Part shown: one piece after another, positions 9,101 through 15,135 of the stretch
How positions within the stretch are numbered: the stretch's first letter is position 1
How the letters are laid out: each line of letters begins with the position of its first letter
Origin: VRUE01 sp963715455
Lineage (GTDB): Bacteria > Actinomycetota > Thermoleophilia > Solirubrobacterales > 70-9
Assembly (NCBI GenBank): GCA_963715455.1
Contig: OY970245.1
Span: forward strand, 2,604,001-2,668,000
Direction of reading: 5' to 3'
DNA length: 64,000 nucleotides
Position numbers and translations under genes: made by a program
Notes under the pieces: model-generated
Database searches by the model: none
The model's input: the letters and a program-made list of their open reading frames with translations, nothing else
What the model was told of the DNA's origin: nothing

Positions 9101-9998
9101 CAGTCGGAGCAGGGATTCGCGCCAATTGCTCATTGCCTCTGACTACCTCGGCGCCGCCACTCTCCTCAAGCCGAAGCTCAGCACCGGGCGGCAGAGTAAC
9201 CTCGAAGCGCAGCTCCTCGGGGCTTTCGGCGGAACGCAGCAGCGAAAAGAGCTCGAGGCCCGCACCGAGCGGGGCCGCAATGAGATCAGTCGCCTCCTGT
9301 GTTTCGTGGTATTGGACATTCTCTCCGGCCAGTAGGCGCGCCTCGTTGGCTGGCTTGGTGAGAACAGGCGCAATCGCCAAGCCTTCTTCGCCCACCGTCA
9401 TCTCCCCAGAGGAGGAGCCAGGCAAGCTGACCTCAACTAGTGGGTTGGCTGGGGCAAGTCCGCCGTCTACGGGAGCCAGGTCGAGGTCGACCTTGCGCAG
9501 TTCCCCGTCATCATTCGTCACTCGGATGGGCGAGGCTCCTTCCAACAGCATCGAGACGCCATCAACGGTGACCTTTGCCTCAGTCGCGCCAAGTACCCGA
9601 TCAAGTGTCGCGTCAGAGATGGCCCGCGCGGGGTCTTGATCGAGCAGTTCGAGCTGCTCGGCAAAGAAAGTGTCAAGCAGATCGACGGCCTCAGGGGCAG
9701 AAGCGTTGGCGTAGGAGAACAGTGATTCTTCGCGCTGATGCTCGGCTTCGGAGCTTTCCAGCCAGCGTTCTTCCGCGACTTCGTTTTCTTCGATCTCCCG
9801 CATGCCTTCGGCGATATCGGAGGCATCCGGAAGCTTCTGCGCTTCCTCGGGGGACGCCTGATTCACCTCACCGGGGGGCGGTGGCTCCGTGGGAGGAGGG
9901 TCGGCCAGGACTGGGACGGCGGATACGCCGAGCAGCAAGACCGCGAACAATGCGAGCCACCGCGATCGACTGACCGCAAGCCGTCGAAACGAACCCAT
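3195..9998 (-). CDS. giant secreted Rhs-like / NHL beta-propeller / serine protease protein
   Basis: 2,267 residues. ATG 9998 is preceded by GGGGGAGG. Domains in order: signal peptide (LALFAVLLLGVSAVPVLA, cleavage about residue 32); an acidic helical stretch; a region at about 340-560 rich in Trp and Tyr; Ig-like segments about 620-760; an Rhs N-terminal (DUF6531-like) module about 790-870 (VNVMNGNLVYRELDLDIKG, ERYYNS); two blocks of six NHL repeats about 975-1545, each enough for one six-bladed propeller; a YD-like piece about 1560-1660; a Pro-rich linker near 1800 (PQPLPPPAPGSPIPP); a probable pro-region; and an S1 protease about 2010-2240 with VAGHC, DASAV and GGDSGGPVW, so the full triad is present. 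No Rhs core motif was seen. The last 400 or so codons are visibly AT-richer. It is either a polymorphic-toxin-like protein with a protease tip or a large extracellular protease. Confidence 0.85.
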   Translation of the reverse strand: MGSFRRLAVSRSRWLALFAVLLLGVSAVPVLADPPPTEPPPPGEVNQASPEEAQKLPDASDIAEGMREIEENEVAEERWLESSEAEHQREESLFSYANASAPEAVDLLDTFFAEQLELLDQDPARAISDATLDRVLGATEAKVTVDGVSMLLEGASPIRVTNDDGELRKVDLDLAPVDGGLAPANPLVEVSLPGSSSGEMTVGEEGLAIAPVLTKPANEARLLAGENVQYHETQEATDLIAAPLGAGLELFSLLRSAESPEELRFEVTLPPGAELRLEESGGAEVVRGNEQLARIPAPTALDAQGSDVPVTMRIEGTTLVLAVSHREGQFAYPLLVDPAIVENWYDGNNWWWGQSLAALEPATSPWIWATNNGGRFWAGTHHIYHQWNGSDRGLFISGTDTTGAQPANQLGQFTYTVPGANSYIGAVLISPFWRDDHGCTDLGKYPEPHDYTGLWSDAWGWATFHRDWAHSYGYGIEQPSTQLAPQDMWREKTGQVFVLGMGTGNGTAAKMPCWRDIYAGGVAIFLDDLSNPNIGTVTGIPSGWFSDTPPLSINVPTNDGGLGVRRVTITNQGKALVAQDNVGGCTGLRSAMCPAGRNSVFTPTANSFGEGIRTGAVNVEDPTGKTASVPIQTMVDRSVPEVTLSGQLAEATEEVGSEEPPAPEDGAEKLRLPVYKLTIKATDGSKESPLTKRSGVKNIEVFLDGKKMQVPWVPKSSCPETSCEKKETYTLGLGNIETAGSHTLQVKAIDFAENVKTRDIEFEYFPATGMRDEYVMHYFPLPDGVGDESNEEHPARPELAVNVMNGNLVYRELDLDIKGAAVDLEVERYYNSMLPDSENTEWGDGWTLAQTPQLDPEEAPSPSETEIVDSSGAVDGGIELPTQAGGKEFDPELQATLTKEADGGYELTDETGESATSVAFNEDGRAEALRTEGYAKVDYDYEGGELVEIAVQDPATFAADPEELEIPEAEPIAVPTYASSFGSNGSGNGQFKSPGDVAIDSVGNLWVADKSNNRVQKLNAKGEFLTKFGSSGTGNGQFSGPSSIAIDPKGNLWVADKSNNRIQKFDPSGNFLLKFGSSGTGNGQFSLPESIAVDAKGNVWVCDTGNGRIQKFSEAGEFIKVIGSKGSGNGQFGECTGIDVSPDGRIWAGDWIYNRVNVFSEAGEFLFKFGSSGSGNGQFSHPDAVEVDAVGNVWVGDQSNHRIQQFDSEGKYVRQFGSLGSGPGQFSFTYPMGIETDSKGHLWVADVNNHRVQQWLVPIQQPTYASAFGSNGSGDGQLKSPGDVAVGLGGSLWVVDKSNNRIQKFSSNGQFLAKFGSYGTGNGQFNRPASIAVDRDGNLLVADANNNRIQKFDPSGNFLLKFGSSGTGNGQFSLPESIAVDAKGNVWVCDTGNGRIQKFSEAGEFIKVIGSKGSGNGQFGECTGIDVSPDGRIWAGDWIYNRVNVFSEAGEFLFKFGSSGSGNGQFSHPDAVEVDAVGNVWVGDQSNHRIQQFDSEGKYVRQFGSLGSGPGQFSFTYPMGIETDSKGHLWVADVNNHRVQQWLLANYAPVPAVEVDVTDGDPQVTIETEGGLVSSVEGNAAGEHTYEHEGDFLVAHEGPLGETTYEKDGAGRLTKITLPNDTWAAIEYEATYGRVTKVTVDPAGSEPAKSTEFNYFDDPRRTIVIPPGAPHLNYDIGADGSVLKWWNTQKPPELDLAGTLYDNREKPQAISSGDYSLEARAESAEGIASIQILVNGNQLISEQTCEQTSEPGIECDNEPIIDEWITSTNSHPPGHLDLKVITTDRNGESTSESFWVDIPQPLPPPAPGSPIPPTFSEIAEFREEYGFEVVFPVKNETQLNERIFDLINAWYEGDSVARSTTEKWGVPLRPADVAELEYREQYLDQAATTLPQWVLVHAASAGYAGFYVDHRQGGKLFVGFKTGQTEHVNELKQPGVLMAPADRVKPFPTQPPHSLKDLETLQLAVSDAPTNGAVTQVGIDIPTNRVTVGANNVNQVKATLESLFGQQAPTTVYSDQSEGPAPRSRERYTGRIKAGDTVRSKSGQECTAGYGAWDIGGRGADGLLTHRHFLLVAGHCFFTLGQQMLRWQWTPDGKNLVGEENPMGFVRRTNFTSVGDGFMVDASAVRLENPDVAPRLIYTRYDQSVRISDPIIPYEGMIVCHSGKTSNRPKCGAVVKPPVAFRYRKDGPRMWQVPFKAFSLGGDSGGPVWQPGTGRAVGSMTAGEFDETIETSYITPLLLSPARPAAPGILSVLGTPEGALNLVKWKD
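5371..6827. repeat. in-frame 861-bp tandem duplication encoding the two propellers
   Basis: Bases 5371-5966 recur essentially unchanged at 6232-6827 (offset 861 bp, 287 codons); beyond this the units are similar but diverged. Each unit encodes six NHL repeats of the pattern FGSxGxGxGQF...VAVDxxGNVWVxDxxNxRIQKF. The near identity at DNA level means recent duplication or ongoing gene conversion, and the locus is prone to copy-number change and misassembly. Confidence 0.92.
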
Positions 9999-10116
9999 CT
10001 ACAGATGCCTCCCCCGCCTAGTAGGAAATTGCCAATCCCGTAATTGGAACGGGACAATATCTGGCGATTGGCTTCTGTCGATACCAAGTACTGGGGAATT
10101 CTTACTGAATTATTTT

Positions 10117-10522
10117 TCAGTGTGGATTTGGTGGGGTTTTCCGACGAGATAACAGTTTGGTAGCCCCACGAATATCATCGGTAGAGTCCGATTTTCTCGC
10201 TCGACACCCCTTAAAGGGGCAGGTCTCCGCCACGTCGGCGAGCCCAATGCTCAGTTCTCGACCAATGTCACGTTCGGCACTTCGACCGGCGCTGTGTCCT
10301 AGCTTGCGCTGAGCTTCCCGCACGCGGCGTTGAGCGCGAGCCCGCTCGGCTCGCGCGACTGCGCCGCGTGGTTGTTTGCCGAGCACGCTCGTCGAATTCT
10401 GAATGACGTAGCGGCGTCGATAGGTGGCGATCGAATGAGCACCTTCGCCCCAGGCAAGCGTCTTGTCAGGATCGTGGTGTGGAAAAGGTCCAAGCGCGCT
10501 GAAAATGGCCTCCGGGGGTTCG
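10117..10522 (-). pseudogene. TrwC/MobF-type relaxase C-terminal fragment, split by the IS
   Basis: About 135 codons reading EPPEAIFSALGP, then GEGAHSIATYRRRYVI, then an Arg-rich coiled stretch and a stop. This looks like the C-terminal region of actinobacterial conjugative relaxases (the 'AIAAYRxRYGI' segment). If the IS and one TCG copy are removed, the frame continues through 11835 to about 11873 (HARVARAARVEPPE) before a stop, so the IS landed in an already truncated gene. No relaxase catalytic domain remains. Confidence 0.6.
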
Positions 10523-10549
10523 TGAGCCGGACCAGGTTCCACGGAGACT
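10523..10549 (+). repeat. IS3 inverted repeat, orfB-side end
   Basis: Begins TGAGCCGGACCAGG and ends CACGGAGACT. It pairs with the end at 11805-11831 with five mismatches. Confidence 0.9.
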
Positions 10550-10584
10550 TTTTTAGTTGGTTTCCAATCTTCTCTGTGGATAGC

Positions 10585-11491
10585 TCAGTTGACTCCCTGG
10601 GCAACGTATAGGCACTCGAACTCGGCGGGTGGCAGATCGCCGAGGGATTCGTGTAGGCGGTCGTTGTTGAACCAGGCGATGTACTCGACGACGGCCAGCT
10701 CGAGCTGCGTCCGGGAGCGCCAGCTTCGGTCGGCGATCAGCTCGGTCTTGAAGGAGTCGACGAAGCTCTCGGCCATCGCGTTGTCATAGGCGTCCCCGAC
10801 CGAGCCGACGGACGCCATGACGCCGTGGTCATCGAGCGTTTGGGTGTAGTCGATCGACGTGTACTGGCTGCCGCGATCGCTGTGGTGCACCAGCTGGACG
10901 TCGGCGCCGGCGTCACGCTGGGCGAGCGCCATTCTCAGCGCGTCGAGAACGAGATCGGTGCGCATGTGTGGGGCGAGCTGCCAGCCGACGACCTTGCGGC
11001 TGAAGACGTCGATGACGAAGGAGAAGAACAGGTTGCCCTCCCAACAGCGCAGGTAGGAGAGATCGGCGACCCAGAGCCGGTTCGGCCCCTCGGCGCTGAA
11101 GTCGCGCTCGACCAGGTCGGGGCGCCGGTGCGCCAGGGGATCGGGCTTTGTCGTTCGCCAGGCCTTCCCACGCCGCTTGGCGCCTTGGATTCCCGCGCCC
11201 TTCATCAACCGCTGCACCCGGCCACGCCCGACCTCCTCACCTTCGCGCTGCAGGGCGATCCACATCCGCCGGTAGCCGTAGGCGCAGTAGTTGCGCTCGT
11301 GGATCTCGCGGATGCGGGCGAGCAGGCGCCCGTCCCCGATCGCCCTGGGAGAGCGCTGCCCTGTTCGGCGCTGGTAGTAGGCGGAGGCCGACACCTCCAG
11401 GGCCCTGCAGATCGGCTCGACCCCGAAGCGCTGGCGGTGCTCCTCGATGAAGGAGCTCACTTCGGTCGGTGTGGGTCGAGCTCGGCCGCGA
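10585..11491 (-). CDS. IS3 transposase OrfB (DDE catalytic part)
   Basis: Roughly 300 residues read after frameshifting from orfA; the frame itself is open further upstream to 11634. It has an N-terminal HTH_21-like segment (YGYRRMW) and an rve integrase core. The catalytic triad is visible: WVADLSY, HHSDRGSQYTS and the Glu in NAMAESFVDSFKTELI. It is full length for the family. The product is expected as an OrfAB fusion that cuts and joins the IS ends. Confidence 0.95.
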
Positions 11492-11759
11492 AAAACGCCG
11501 AGGCGGACTTGAGGATTTCGTTGGCCCGACGCAGCTCGCGCACCTCGCCGCGCAGGCGGCTCAACTCTTGACGCTCCTCGCTGCTCAGTAGCTCCTTGCG
11601 CTTGCCGGCATCGGCTTCGGCCTGGCGCACCCATTTGCGCAGCGTCTCGGACGGAATGCCGAGATCGCGGGCTACGTGGGTGACAGGGCGGCCGGACTCA
11701 AAGACCAGACGGGCGCCTCGGTCAAGCAACTCCTCGGGGTACTTCCTCTGTCGTGGCAT
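11457..11759 (-). CDS. IS3 transposase OrfA (HTH)
   Basis: 100 residues from ATG 11759 (MPRQRKYPEELL). It has an N-terminal helix-turn-helix for end binding (HVARDLGIPSETLRKWV) and a C-terminal leucine-zipper-like coiled coil. Near its 3' end a run of five T followed by C (plus-strand 11490-11495) lies where the -1 frame of orfB continues without a stop, so a programmed frameshift there would yield OrfAB. Confidence 0.93.
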   Translation of the reverse strand: MPRQRKYPEELLDRGARLVFESGRPVTHVARDLGIPSETLRKWVRQAEADAGKRKELLSSEERQELSRLRGEVRELRRANEILKSASAFFAAELDPHRPK

Positions 11760-11804
11760 GGCTGCGGAGAATCTCCATTCCCCAGGACAAGATCCTGGTT
11801 TCGG

Positions 11805-11831
11805 AGTCTCCGTCAAACCCGGCCTGGCTCA
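11805..11831 (-). repeat. IS3 inverted repeat, orfA-side end
   Basis: On the minus strand it begins TGAGCCAGGCCGGG and ends GACGGAGACT, followed outside by the TCG target duplication. Confidence 0.9.
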
Positions 11832-12006
11832 TCGACCCGCGCGGCGCGTGCCACCCTGGCGTGAGGAAATTGATCCTCCTCTCAAAGGGGTCAATCCGGA
11901 TACATCGCGTAGATCGTGTCGAAAGCTTTAAGTTGGCCTATACCACGCCGTGGATAGGCTGGCTATGCGGTGCCATCCAATTGCAGCGAAAGTGCGTCAA
12001 AGCTCG

Positions 12007-12333
12007 CTACTCGTCAGGAGCGGCCAATCGGTAGAAGCGCTCTTTTGAACCCCTTACCTTCCTGCTCCAGCTAAGTCTGAGAACACCCAACTCACGGAGA
12101 CGCCGGACATGATAAGAGAGCGCCGAGAGCGTCCCAAAGTCGCCGAGAACCCTTTCTAGCTGGCTCGCAGACATTGGTTGGTCTATTCGCCACATCGCTT
12201 CGATGATGTGTAGCTGGGTTTCGTGTAGCAGGCTGACAAGCAACCTGTCCCAATCCATCGGTCCATCGGTCACGGAAAGAGCTCCCCCGATCGGTTCTGC
12301 AGCGAACACAGACGAATTAGCCGAGGTCTGCAT
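12007..12333 (-). CDS. winged-helix (ArsR-like) regulator
   Basis: 108 residues. A winged-helix DNA-binding domain fills about residues 35-100: LLHETQLHIIEAMW, then SASQLERVL, then the recognition helix LSALSYHVRRLRELGVL and a wing (RKVRGSKERFYRL). There is no ligand or metal-binding domain. It begins 3 nt after the stop of the next regulator, so the two form an operon. Targets are unknown; paired small ArsR-like proteins in an island often control the island's own genes. Confidence 0.8.
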   Translation of the reverse strand: MQTSANSSVFAAEPIGGALSVTDGPMDWDRLLVSLLHETQLHIIEAMWRIDQPMSASQLERVLGDFGTLSALSYHVRRLRELGVLRLSWSRKVRGSKERFYRLAAPDE

Positions 12334-12336
12334 TAA

Positions 12337-12573
12337 TCACTGAATGGCCGCCATTTCGTAAAAAAGCTGAGCTGTTCCAGTCACAAGGAAGGTCCCAGCA
12401 CTTTTCACCATCTGGGCATCCTTCAACACCCGAAGGTGGTAGGCGGCCGTAGCGGGCGCCAACTTCACCGCCTGGGCGGTTTGCCTATCGCTTGCGAGGT
12501 CGACCCTCGCGAGGTGGTCAAGAATTGCAATCCGGCTGGGATGTGAGAGCGCCCGCTCGGCTGGGGTAACCAT
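12337..12573 (-). CDS. small ArsR-like winged-helix regulator
   Basis: 78 residues from ATG 12573, with GGGGA just upstream. HPSRIAILDHLARV opens the domain, DRQTAQAVKLAPATAAYHLRVLKDAQMVK forms the helix-turn-helix, and a short wing ends in TAQLFYEM. There is nothing beyond the DNA-binding fold. First gene of a two-gene unit with 12007-12333. Upstream, a GGCGGG/CCCGCC hairpin at 12680-12697 may be a terminator for the gene to its right. Confidence 0.8.
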   Translation of the reverse strand: MVTPAERALSHPSRIAILDHLARVDLASDRQTAQAVKLAPATAAYHLRVLKDAQMVKSAGTFLVTGTAQLFYEMAAIQ

Positions 12574-12857
12574 CAGGTCCCCACGCTAAGGCGATTTTGC
12601 GGCTGGCCGAAGACCTCGCATTGTGGTCGGATACTTTGTGCGCGCATGGGAGTGATGCCTCCTGTGCCGAGCCCCGGGGGGCGGGTTATGGCCCGCCGCC
12701 CAGGCGCTGCAATCGCCAGACTCCTGCTACCCCGCAGCTGTTGGTTACTTGGTGCGGTATCTAAGCGATCTTTATTTTGGTACGAGTCAGTCAAATCTTC
12801 ATGAACGCCGACTCGCTTTTCAAATGGGAAAGGATGGAATATCGGGAAAAGGCTCGG

Positions 12858-13460
12858 TCAATCGGGGATAGCGGACCGCCCCGGTTTCGCGCGCTCGAAT
12901 GCAAAGGCACCTGCGATTACGGAGATATCTGCGTCTTCGGACGACGCCATTCGGTGGTATGCGTTGGCTTGAATCGCTTCGGTTCTCTCCAGAGATTCCG
13001 CCTTCTCCTCCACAAGTTCTGACCAGCCCTCCTCATCCAAGTGAAGGATGCGCCAACTCAAATGCCTATCGACGCGCGAATCGAAAGTCCATACGCGAAG
13101 TGCGCCCAGGGCTTCAGCCATGATTGCCGCGAAGACTAGGCTGGATATCTCAAGTCTCTCCTCAAGTGACAGCGTCGCCCACGCCTCGTCGCTGATGTTC
13201 GGGCGCAGGGACGCGCAGTAGTAGTGCTCATGAGCGCCACGCCGCTGCTCGATCCTGGCGATTTCGATGCAGCCGGCGTCGTAAAGATCCCTGATGTGAT
13301 GTTCGAGCCTGTTAACAGGCACACCCATGATCTCGGCTATCTCGGCGATGCTGGCCACCCGTTCATTGAGAATCGCGAGTGAATCAATGCGATAGGGGTG
13401 CTTGATGATGTAGGCCGCTCGCTCATCGCGGCTCCTGGTCGTCAAGTCTGGCTTCGGCAT
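12858..13460 (-). CDS. winged-helix transcriptional regulator
   Basis: About 200 residues. I chose ATG 13460 over 13475 because AGGAG lies eight bases upstream of the former. The N-terminal 90 residues form an ArsR/MarR-type winged helix (YRIDSLAILNE, SIAEIAEIMGVPVNRLEHHIRDLYDAGCIEI). The C-terminal half is helical and acidic, with conserved-looking WRILHLDEEGWSEL, which suggests a dimerisation or effector part. I associate such proteins with solirubrobacterial genomes. Its target is unknown. Confidence 0.78.
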   Translation of the reverse strand: MPKPDLTTRSRDERAAYIIKHPYRIDSLAILNERVASIAEIAEIMGVPVNRLEHHIRDLYDAGCIEIARIEQRRGAHEHYYCASLRPNISDEAWATLSLEERLEISSLVFAAIMAEALGALRVWTFDSRVDRHLSWRILHLDEEGWSELVEEKAESLERTEAIQANAYHRMASSEDADISVIAGAFAFERAKPGRSAIPD

Positions 13461-13824
13461 CGATTGGCTCCTCATGCACCTTGGTAGTCAGCGTTTTTAT
13501 GGCGATAAAGCGTGCCTGAGCATATGGAAGGAGGCTCCCGATTGCAGTCGGTCCTCCGACTAACGGTCAGTTAGTTAAAAGTTCTTTACCATCTCTCCCT
13601 TCGCCGGTCAATCCGGCTGGCTCGACCCAAGGGAGAGGGGGTGAGTCAGATGAGAATCAGCACGGTCGGTTCGCTTGTTCCTGCGTTCATCACGAAGCAC
13701 AACTAAGGAATAGTTGGGTCGGTCCTCAGACGCTCAGAGGAGCCGGGGATCGGCCCAGCGGGCATATCGAGAGTTTGTGGCAGTAACACATAGGCACTCA
13801 GCGCATGGCACTCTGCGTTTGCCA
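13461..13824. other. gene-poor stretch with a hairpin and one tiny frame
   Basis: A small hairpin AGTCGG/CCGACT sits near 13542-13557. An AT-rich run follows (TTAGTTAAAAGTTC near 13571) that could hold a promoter. The only frame with a plausible ribosome-binding site is the 18-codon one at 13650. The rest shows nothing. Confidence 0.5.
13650..13706 (+). CDS. possible 18-residue peptide
   Basis: ATG followed by 17 codons and TAA, reading MRISTVGSLVPAFITKHN. A purine-rich run (GGGAGAGGGGGTGAG) lies just upstream; an in-frame GTG at 13641 would add three residues. The peptide is short, amphipathic and basic at its end. It lies between a regulator gene transcribed away from it and the fragment mosaic. 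It could be a leader or signalling peptide, or chance. Confidence 0.3.
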   Translation: MRISTVGSLVPAFITKHN

Positions 13825-13950
13825 TCAGCCTTCACTCCGCTCCACAAACCCTCCCGGCCGGTAGTCACCGGGAGACCAAGTGATCCCGTCGAGCAGATCA
13901 TCAGCGGAGACTTCCAGGGACGACCTCAGCTTGACCAGCGTGTCGATATG
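13825..13950 (-). pseudogene. XRE-family regulator C-terminal fragment
   Basis: Reads HIDTLVKLRSSLEVSADDLL, then DGITW and PGGFVERSEG and a stop, the characteristic end of many actinobacterial XRE helix-turn-helix proteins ('LxTLVKLAxALEVSxxDLLxGI'). The N-terminal DNA-binding helices are absent; instead an ORF6N fragment in another frame joins at about 13946. Confidence 0.75.
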
Positions 13951-14174
13951 TTCACCGCGACGGCCCGTTCGCTGCGGAGGACACTGAAGAGCATTGCCAC
14001 GCCTTGCTCGGTGAAGACATACGGCGCGTAACGGCGCCCGCCTCGACCCTCGTTTGAGATCACAAATTGTGATCTCAAAGCCTCGGTCTCGGCTTTCGTC
14101 GGCTGGAACATGAAGTCCGACGGGAAGCGCTTCGCGTTTCGTTTGACCTGCTGGACCAGAACCCTGGTCTCGAC
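13946..14174 (-). pseudogene. ORF6N-domain protein fragment
   Basis: Reads GVETRVLVQQVKRNAKRFPS, then DFMFQPTKAE, RYAPYVFTEQGVAMLFSVLR and SERAVAVNI. This is the core of the ORF6N (KilA-N-like, phage-type) domain found in phage and island genes. Both ends are lost: the upstream side is fused to a DsbA fragment at 14175 and the downstream side to an XRE fragment. Confidence 0.82.
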
Positions 14175-14311
14175 GCCGCCGCGTGATCTGACCGTCGGCG
14201 CCGACTTCCTGCTCGAGCACGCGCTCCCACTCGGGCACGTCGAGTTCGCCGATCGAGCCGGCCAGCGAGACCATCAGCTCGTCGCCGATGCCGAAGCGTT
14301 CGGCTTCGTCC
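14175..14311 (-). pseudogene. 137-bp copy of part of the DsbA-like gene
   Basis: Identical to 15279-15415 (offset 1,104), an internal piece of the intact thiol-oxidoreductase gene to the right, including MVSLAGSIGELDVPEW. There is no CXXC motif. Perfect identity means the copy is young. Confidence 0.93.
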
Positions 14312-14409
14312 CGACAAGCTCGGCATCTATCGCGTCGTCCTCCTCTGAAGGCACGCGTCGTCTATCACGACGACTACCGCGTAACCGATGAATTCTTCAG
14401 CGACCCTTA
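14312..14409 (+). pseudogene. lyase 3' fragment
   Basis: Matches about 589-687, the last 33 codons of the lyase gene. It has one inserted base and small changes before 14356 and is identical after it, ending in the same TAG. It is out of frame upstream and joined directly to the DsbA fragment. Confidence 0.85.
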
Positions 14410-14537
14410 GAGCACAGCAACACTGAGCTCAGAGACCCAATACCAGTGAGAGGGCTTCGTCGACGGCTCGAAGCTCGTCGGCATCGAGGCGGCCAGCGGA
14501 ACGTCCAAGCCGCTGTGGATCCACGACGGTGGTCTGC
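14356..14537. repeat. right 182-bp direct repeat of the island
   Basis: Perfect copy of 633-814. Here the mazF gene continues intact to the right while the lyase is only a fragment, the mirror image of the left copy. Confidence 0.93.
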
Positions 14538-14746
14538 TCGACGAGGACCCGAGTTTCCTCGCTATCCAGGTCAACCGACGGCCGGAACGTGGCCGGACGG
14601 GCACTTGTCGACGTTGGCGCGACGAGGGTCGTGCTCAGGGCCATGAACTCATCAGCCTGAACGACGACCGCGTAACGGGCGCCCCGCTGCTCACGCCCGC
14701 GTGCGCCTCGCGGCGACGGCAGGCGGAATACCTCGCCGCGAACCAC
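14429..14746 (-). CDS. mazF: MazF-type endoribonuclease toxin
   Basis: 105 residues from GTG 14746, two bases after the antitoxin stop. PemK/MazF fold signatures are present: RGEVFRLPSPRG, the EQRGARYAVVVQ core with the catalytic Arg, LVAPTSTSA, TRVLVEQTTVVDP and a C-terminal VLGL. Members of the family cleave mRNA at short sequences. Length is normal and nothing is missing. Its last 36 codons are duplicated at 706-814. Confidence 0.92.
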   Translation of the reverse strand: MVRGEVFRLPSPRGARGREQRGARYAVVVQADEFMALSTTLVAPTSTSARPATFRPSVDLDSEETRVLVEQTTVVDPQRLGRSAGRLDADELRAVDEALSLVLGL

Positions 14747-14748
14747 TG

Positions 14749-15015
14749 TCAGTCGAGCGATTCCGGGGCGAGGTCAGCCATCTGCTCGCGGATGGCCCGC
14801 ATCTCGACCCGATCGACCTCGTCGGCCGCGAGTTGCTCGACCTCCTCGGCGATCGAGGAGCGCGCCCGGCGCCTGGCAGCAGCCTCTCGGAGAGCAGTAC
14901 GAACGGCTTCGGAATCGCTCGACCCGCCACCCCGAACGACTCTCAGGGCAGCGGCTGAGCTGTCGTCCAGTCGAACGTGAAGGGATCGGCTCACGTTCAT
15001 TAGCGTAGCACGCAT
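14749..15015 (-). CDS. antitoxin of the MazF toxin (ribbon-helix-helix type)
   Basis: 88 residues from ATG 15015 (alternative ATG 15000, MNVSRSLHVRLDD). The N-terminal strand SRSLHVRLDDSSAAAL followed by two helices suggests an RHS/CopG-like DNA-binding dimer. The acidic C-terminus (SIAEEVEQLAADEVDRVE) would wrap the toxin. It lies first in the operon, as usual. A perfect inverted repeat covers its start codon and is a likely autoregulatory operator. Confidence 0.85.
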   Translation of the reverse strand: MRATLMNVSRSLHVRLDDSSAAALRVVRGGGSSDSEAVRTALREAAARRRARSSIAEEVEQLAADEVDRVEMRAIREQMADLAPESLD

Positions 15016-15023
15016 TGTGCTAC
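15005..15023. promoter_or_regulatory. candidate operator of the mazEF-like operon
   Basis: A perfect 7-bp inverted repeat GTAGCAC-5 nt-GTGCTAC overlaps the antitoxin ATG (15013-15015). On the minus strand a TATTTG-like -10 lies just upstream, so the mRNA may start at or near the ATG. A ribbon-helix-helix antitoxin binding here would block RNA polymerase directly. Confidence 0.6.
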
Positions 15024-15028
15024 AAATA

Positions 15029-15102
15029 TCGGGGCGCCCGGATTTGAACCGGGGACCTCACCGACCCGAACGGTGCGCGCTACCAGGCTGCGCCACGCCC
15101 CG
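15029..15102 (-). tRNA. tRNA-Pro (CGG)
   Basis: 74 nt. Acceptor stem CGGGGCG/CGCCCCG, T-arm CCGGTTCAAATCCGG, and anticodon stem CACCG/CGGTG around loop TTCGGGT, giving anticodon CGG. The discriminator is A and no CCA is encoded. It reads CCG codons, common in this genome. Its closeness to the island edge fits tRNA-linked integration, but no second tRNA fragment was found. Confidence 0.97.
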
Positions 15103-15135
15103 AGAGGCGGCGATTATCCCAGACCTGCGCGGCCG

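Larger units (their letters stand above)
10523..11831 (-). mobile_element. complete IS3-family insertion sequence, 1,309 bp
   Basis: The ends are imperfect 27-bp inverted repeats, both starting TGAGCC (22 of 27 positions match), at 10523-10549 and 11805-11831. A 3-bp direct repeat TCG flanks it (10520-10522 and 11832-11834), the usual IS3 target duplication. It encodes orfA and orfB in overlapping frames with a -1 frameshift. Ends, duplication and all catalytic residues are intact, so it may be active. Confidence 0.95.

Noticed and set aside
12573..12794. 73-codon minus-strand frame upstream of the small ArsR-like gene
   Set aside because: No ribosome-binding site or motif, and it runs over a hairpin that looks like a terminator.
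15029..15102. tRNA-Pro as a proven attachment site of the island
   Set aside because: No partial tRNA copy is found at the other end; the repeats that bound the island lie in lyase/mazF instead.
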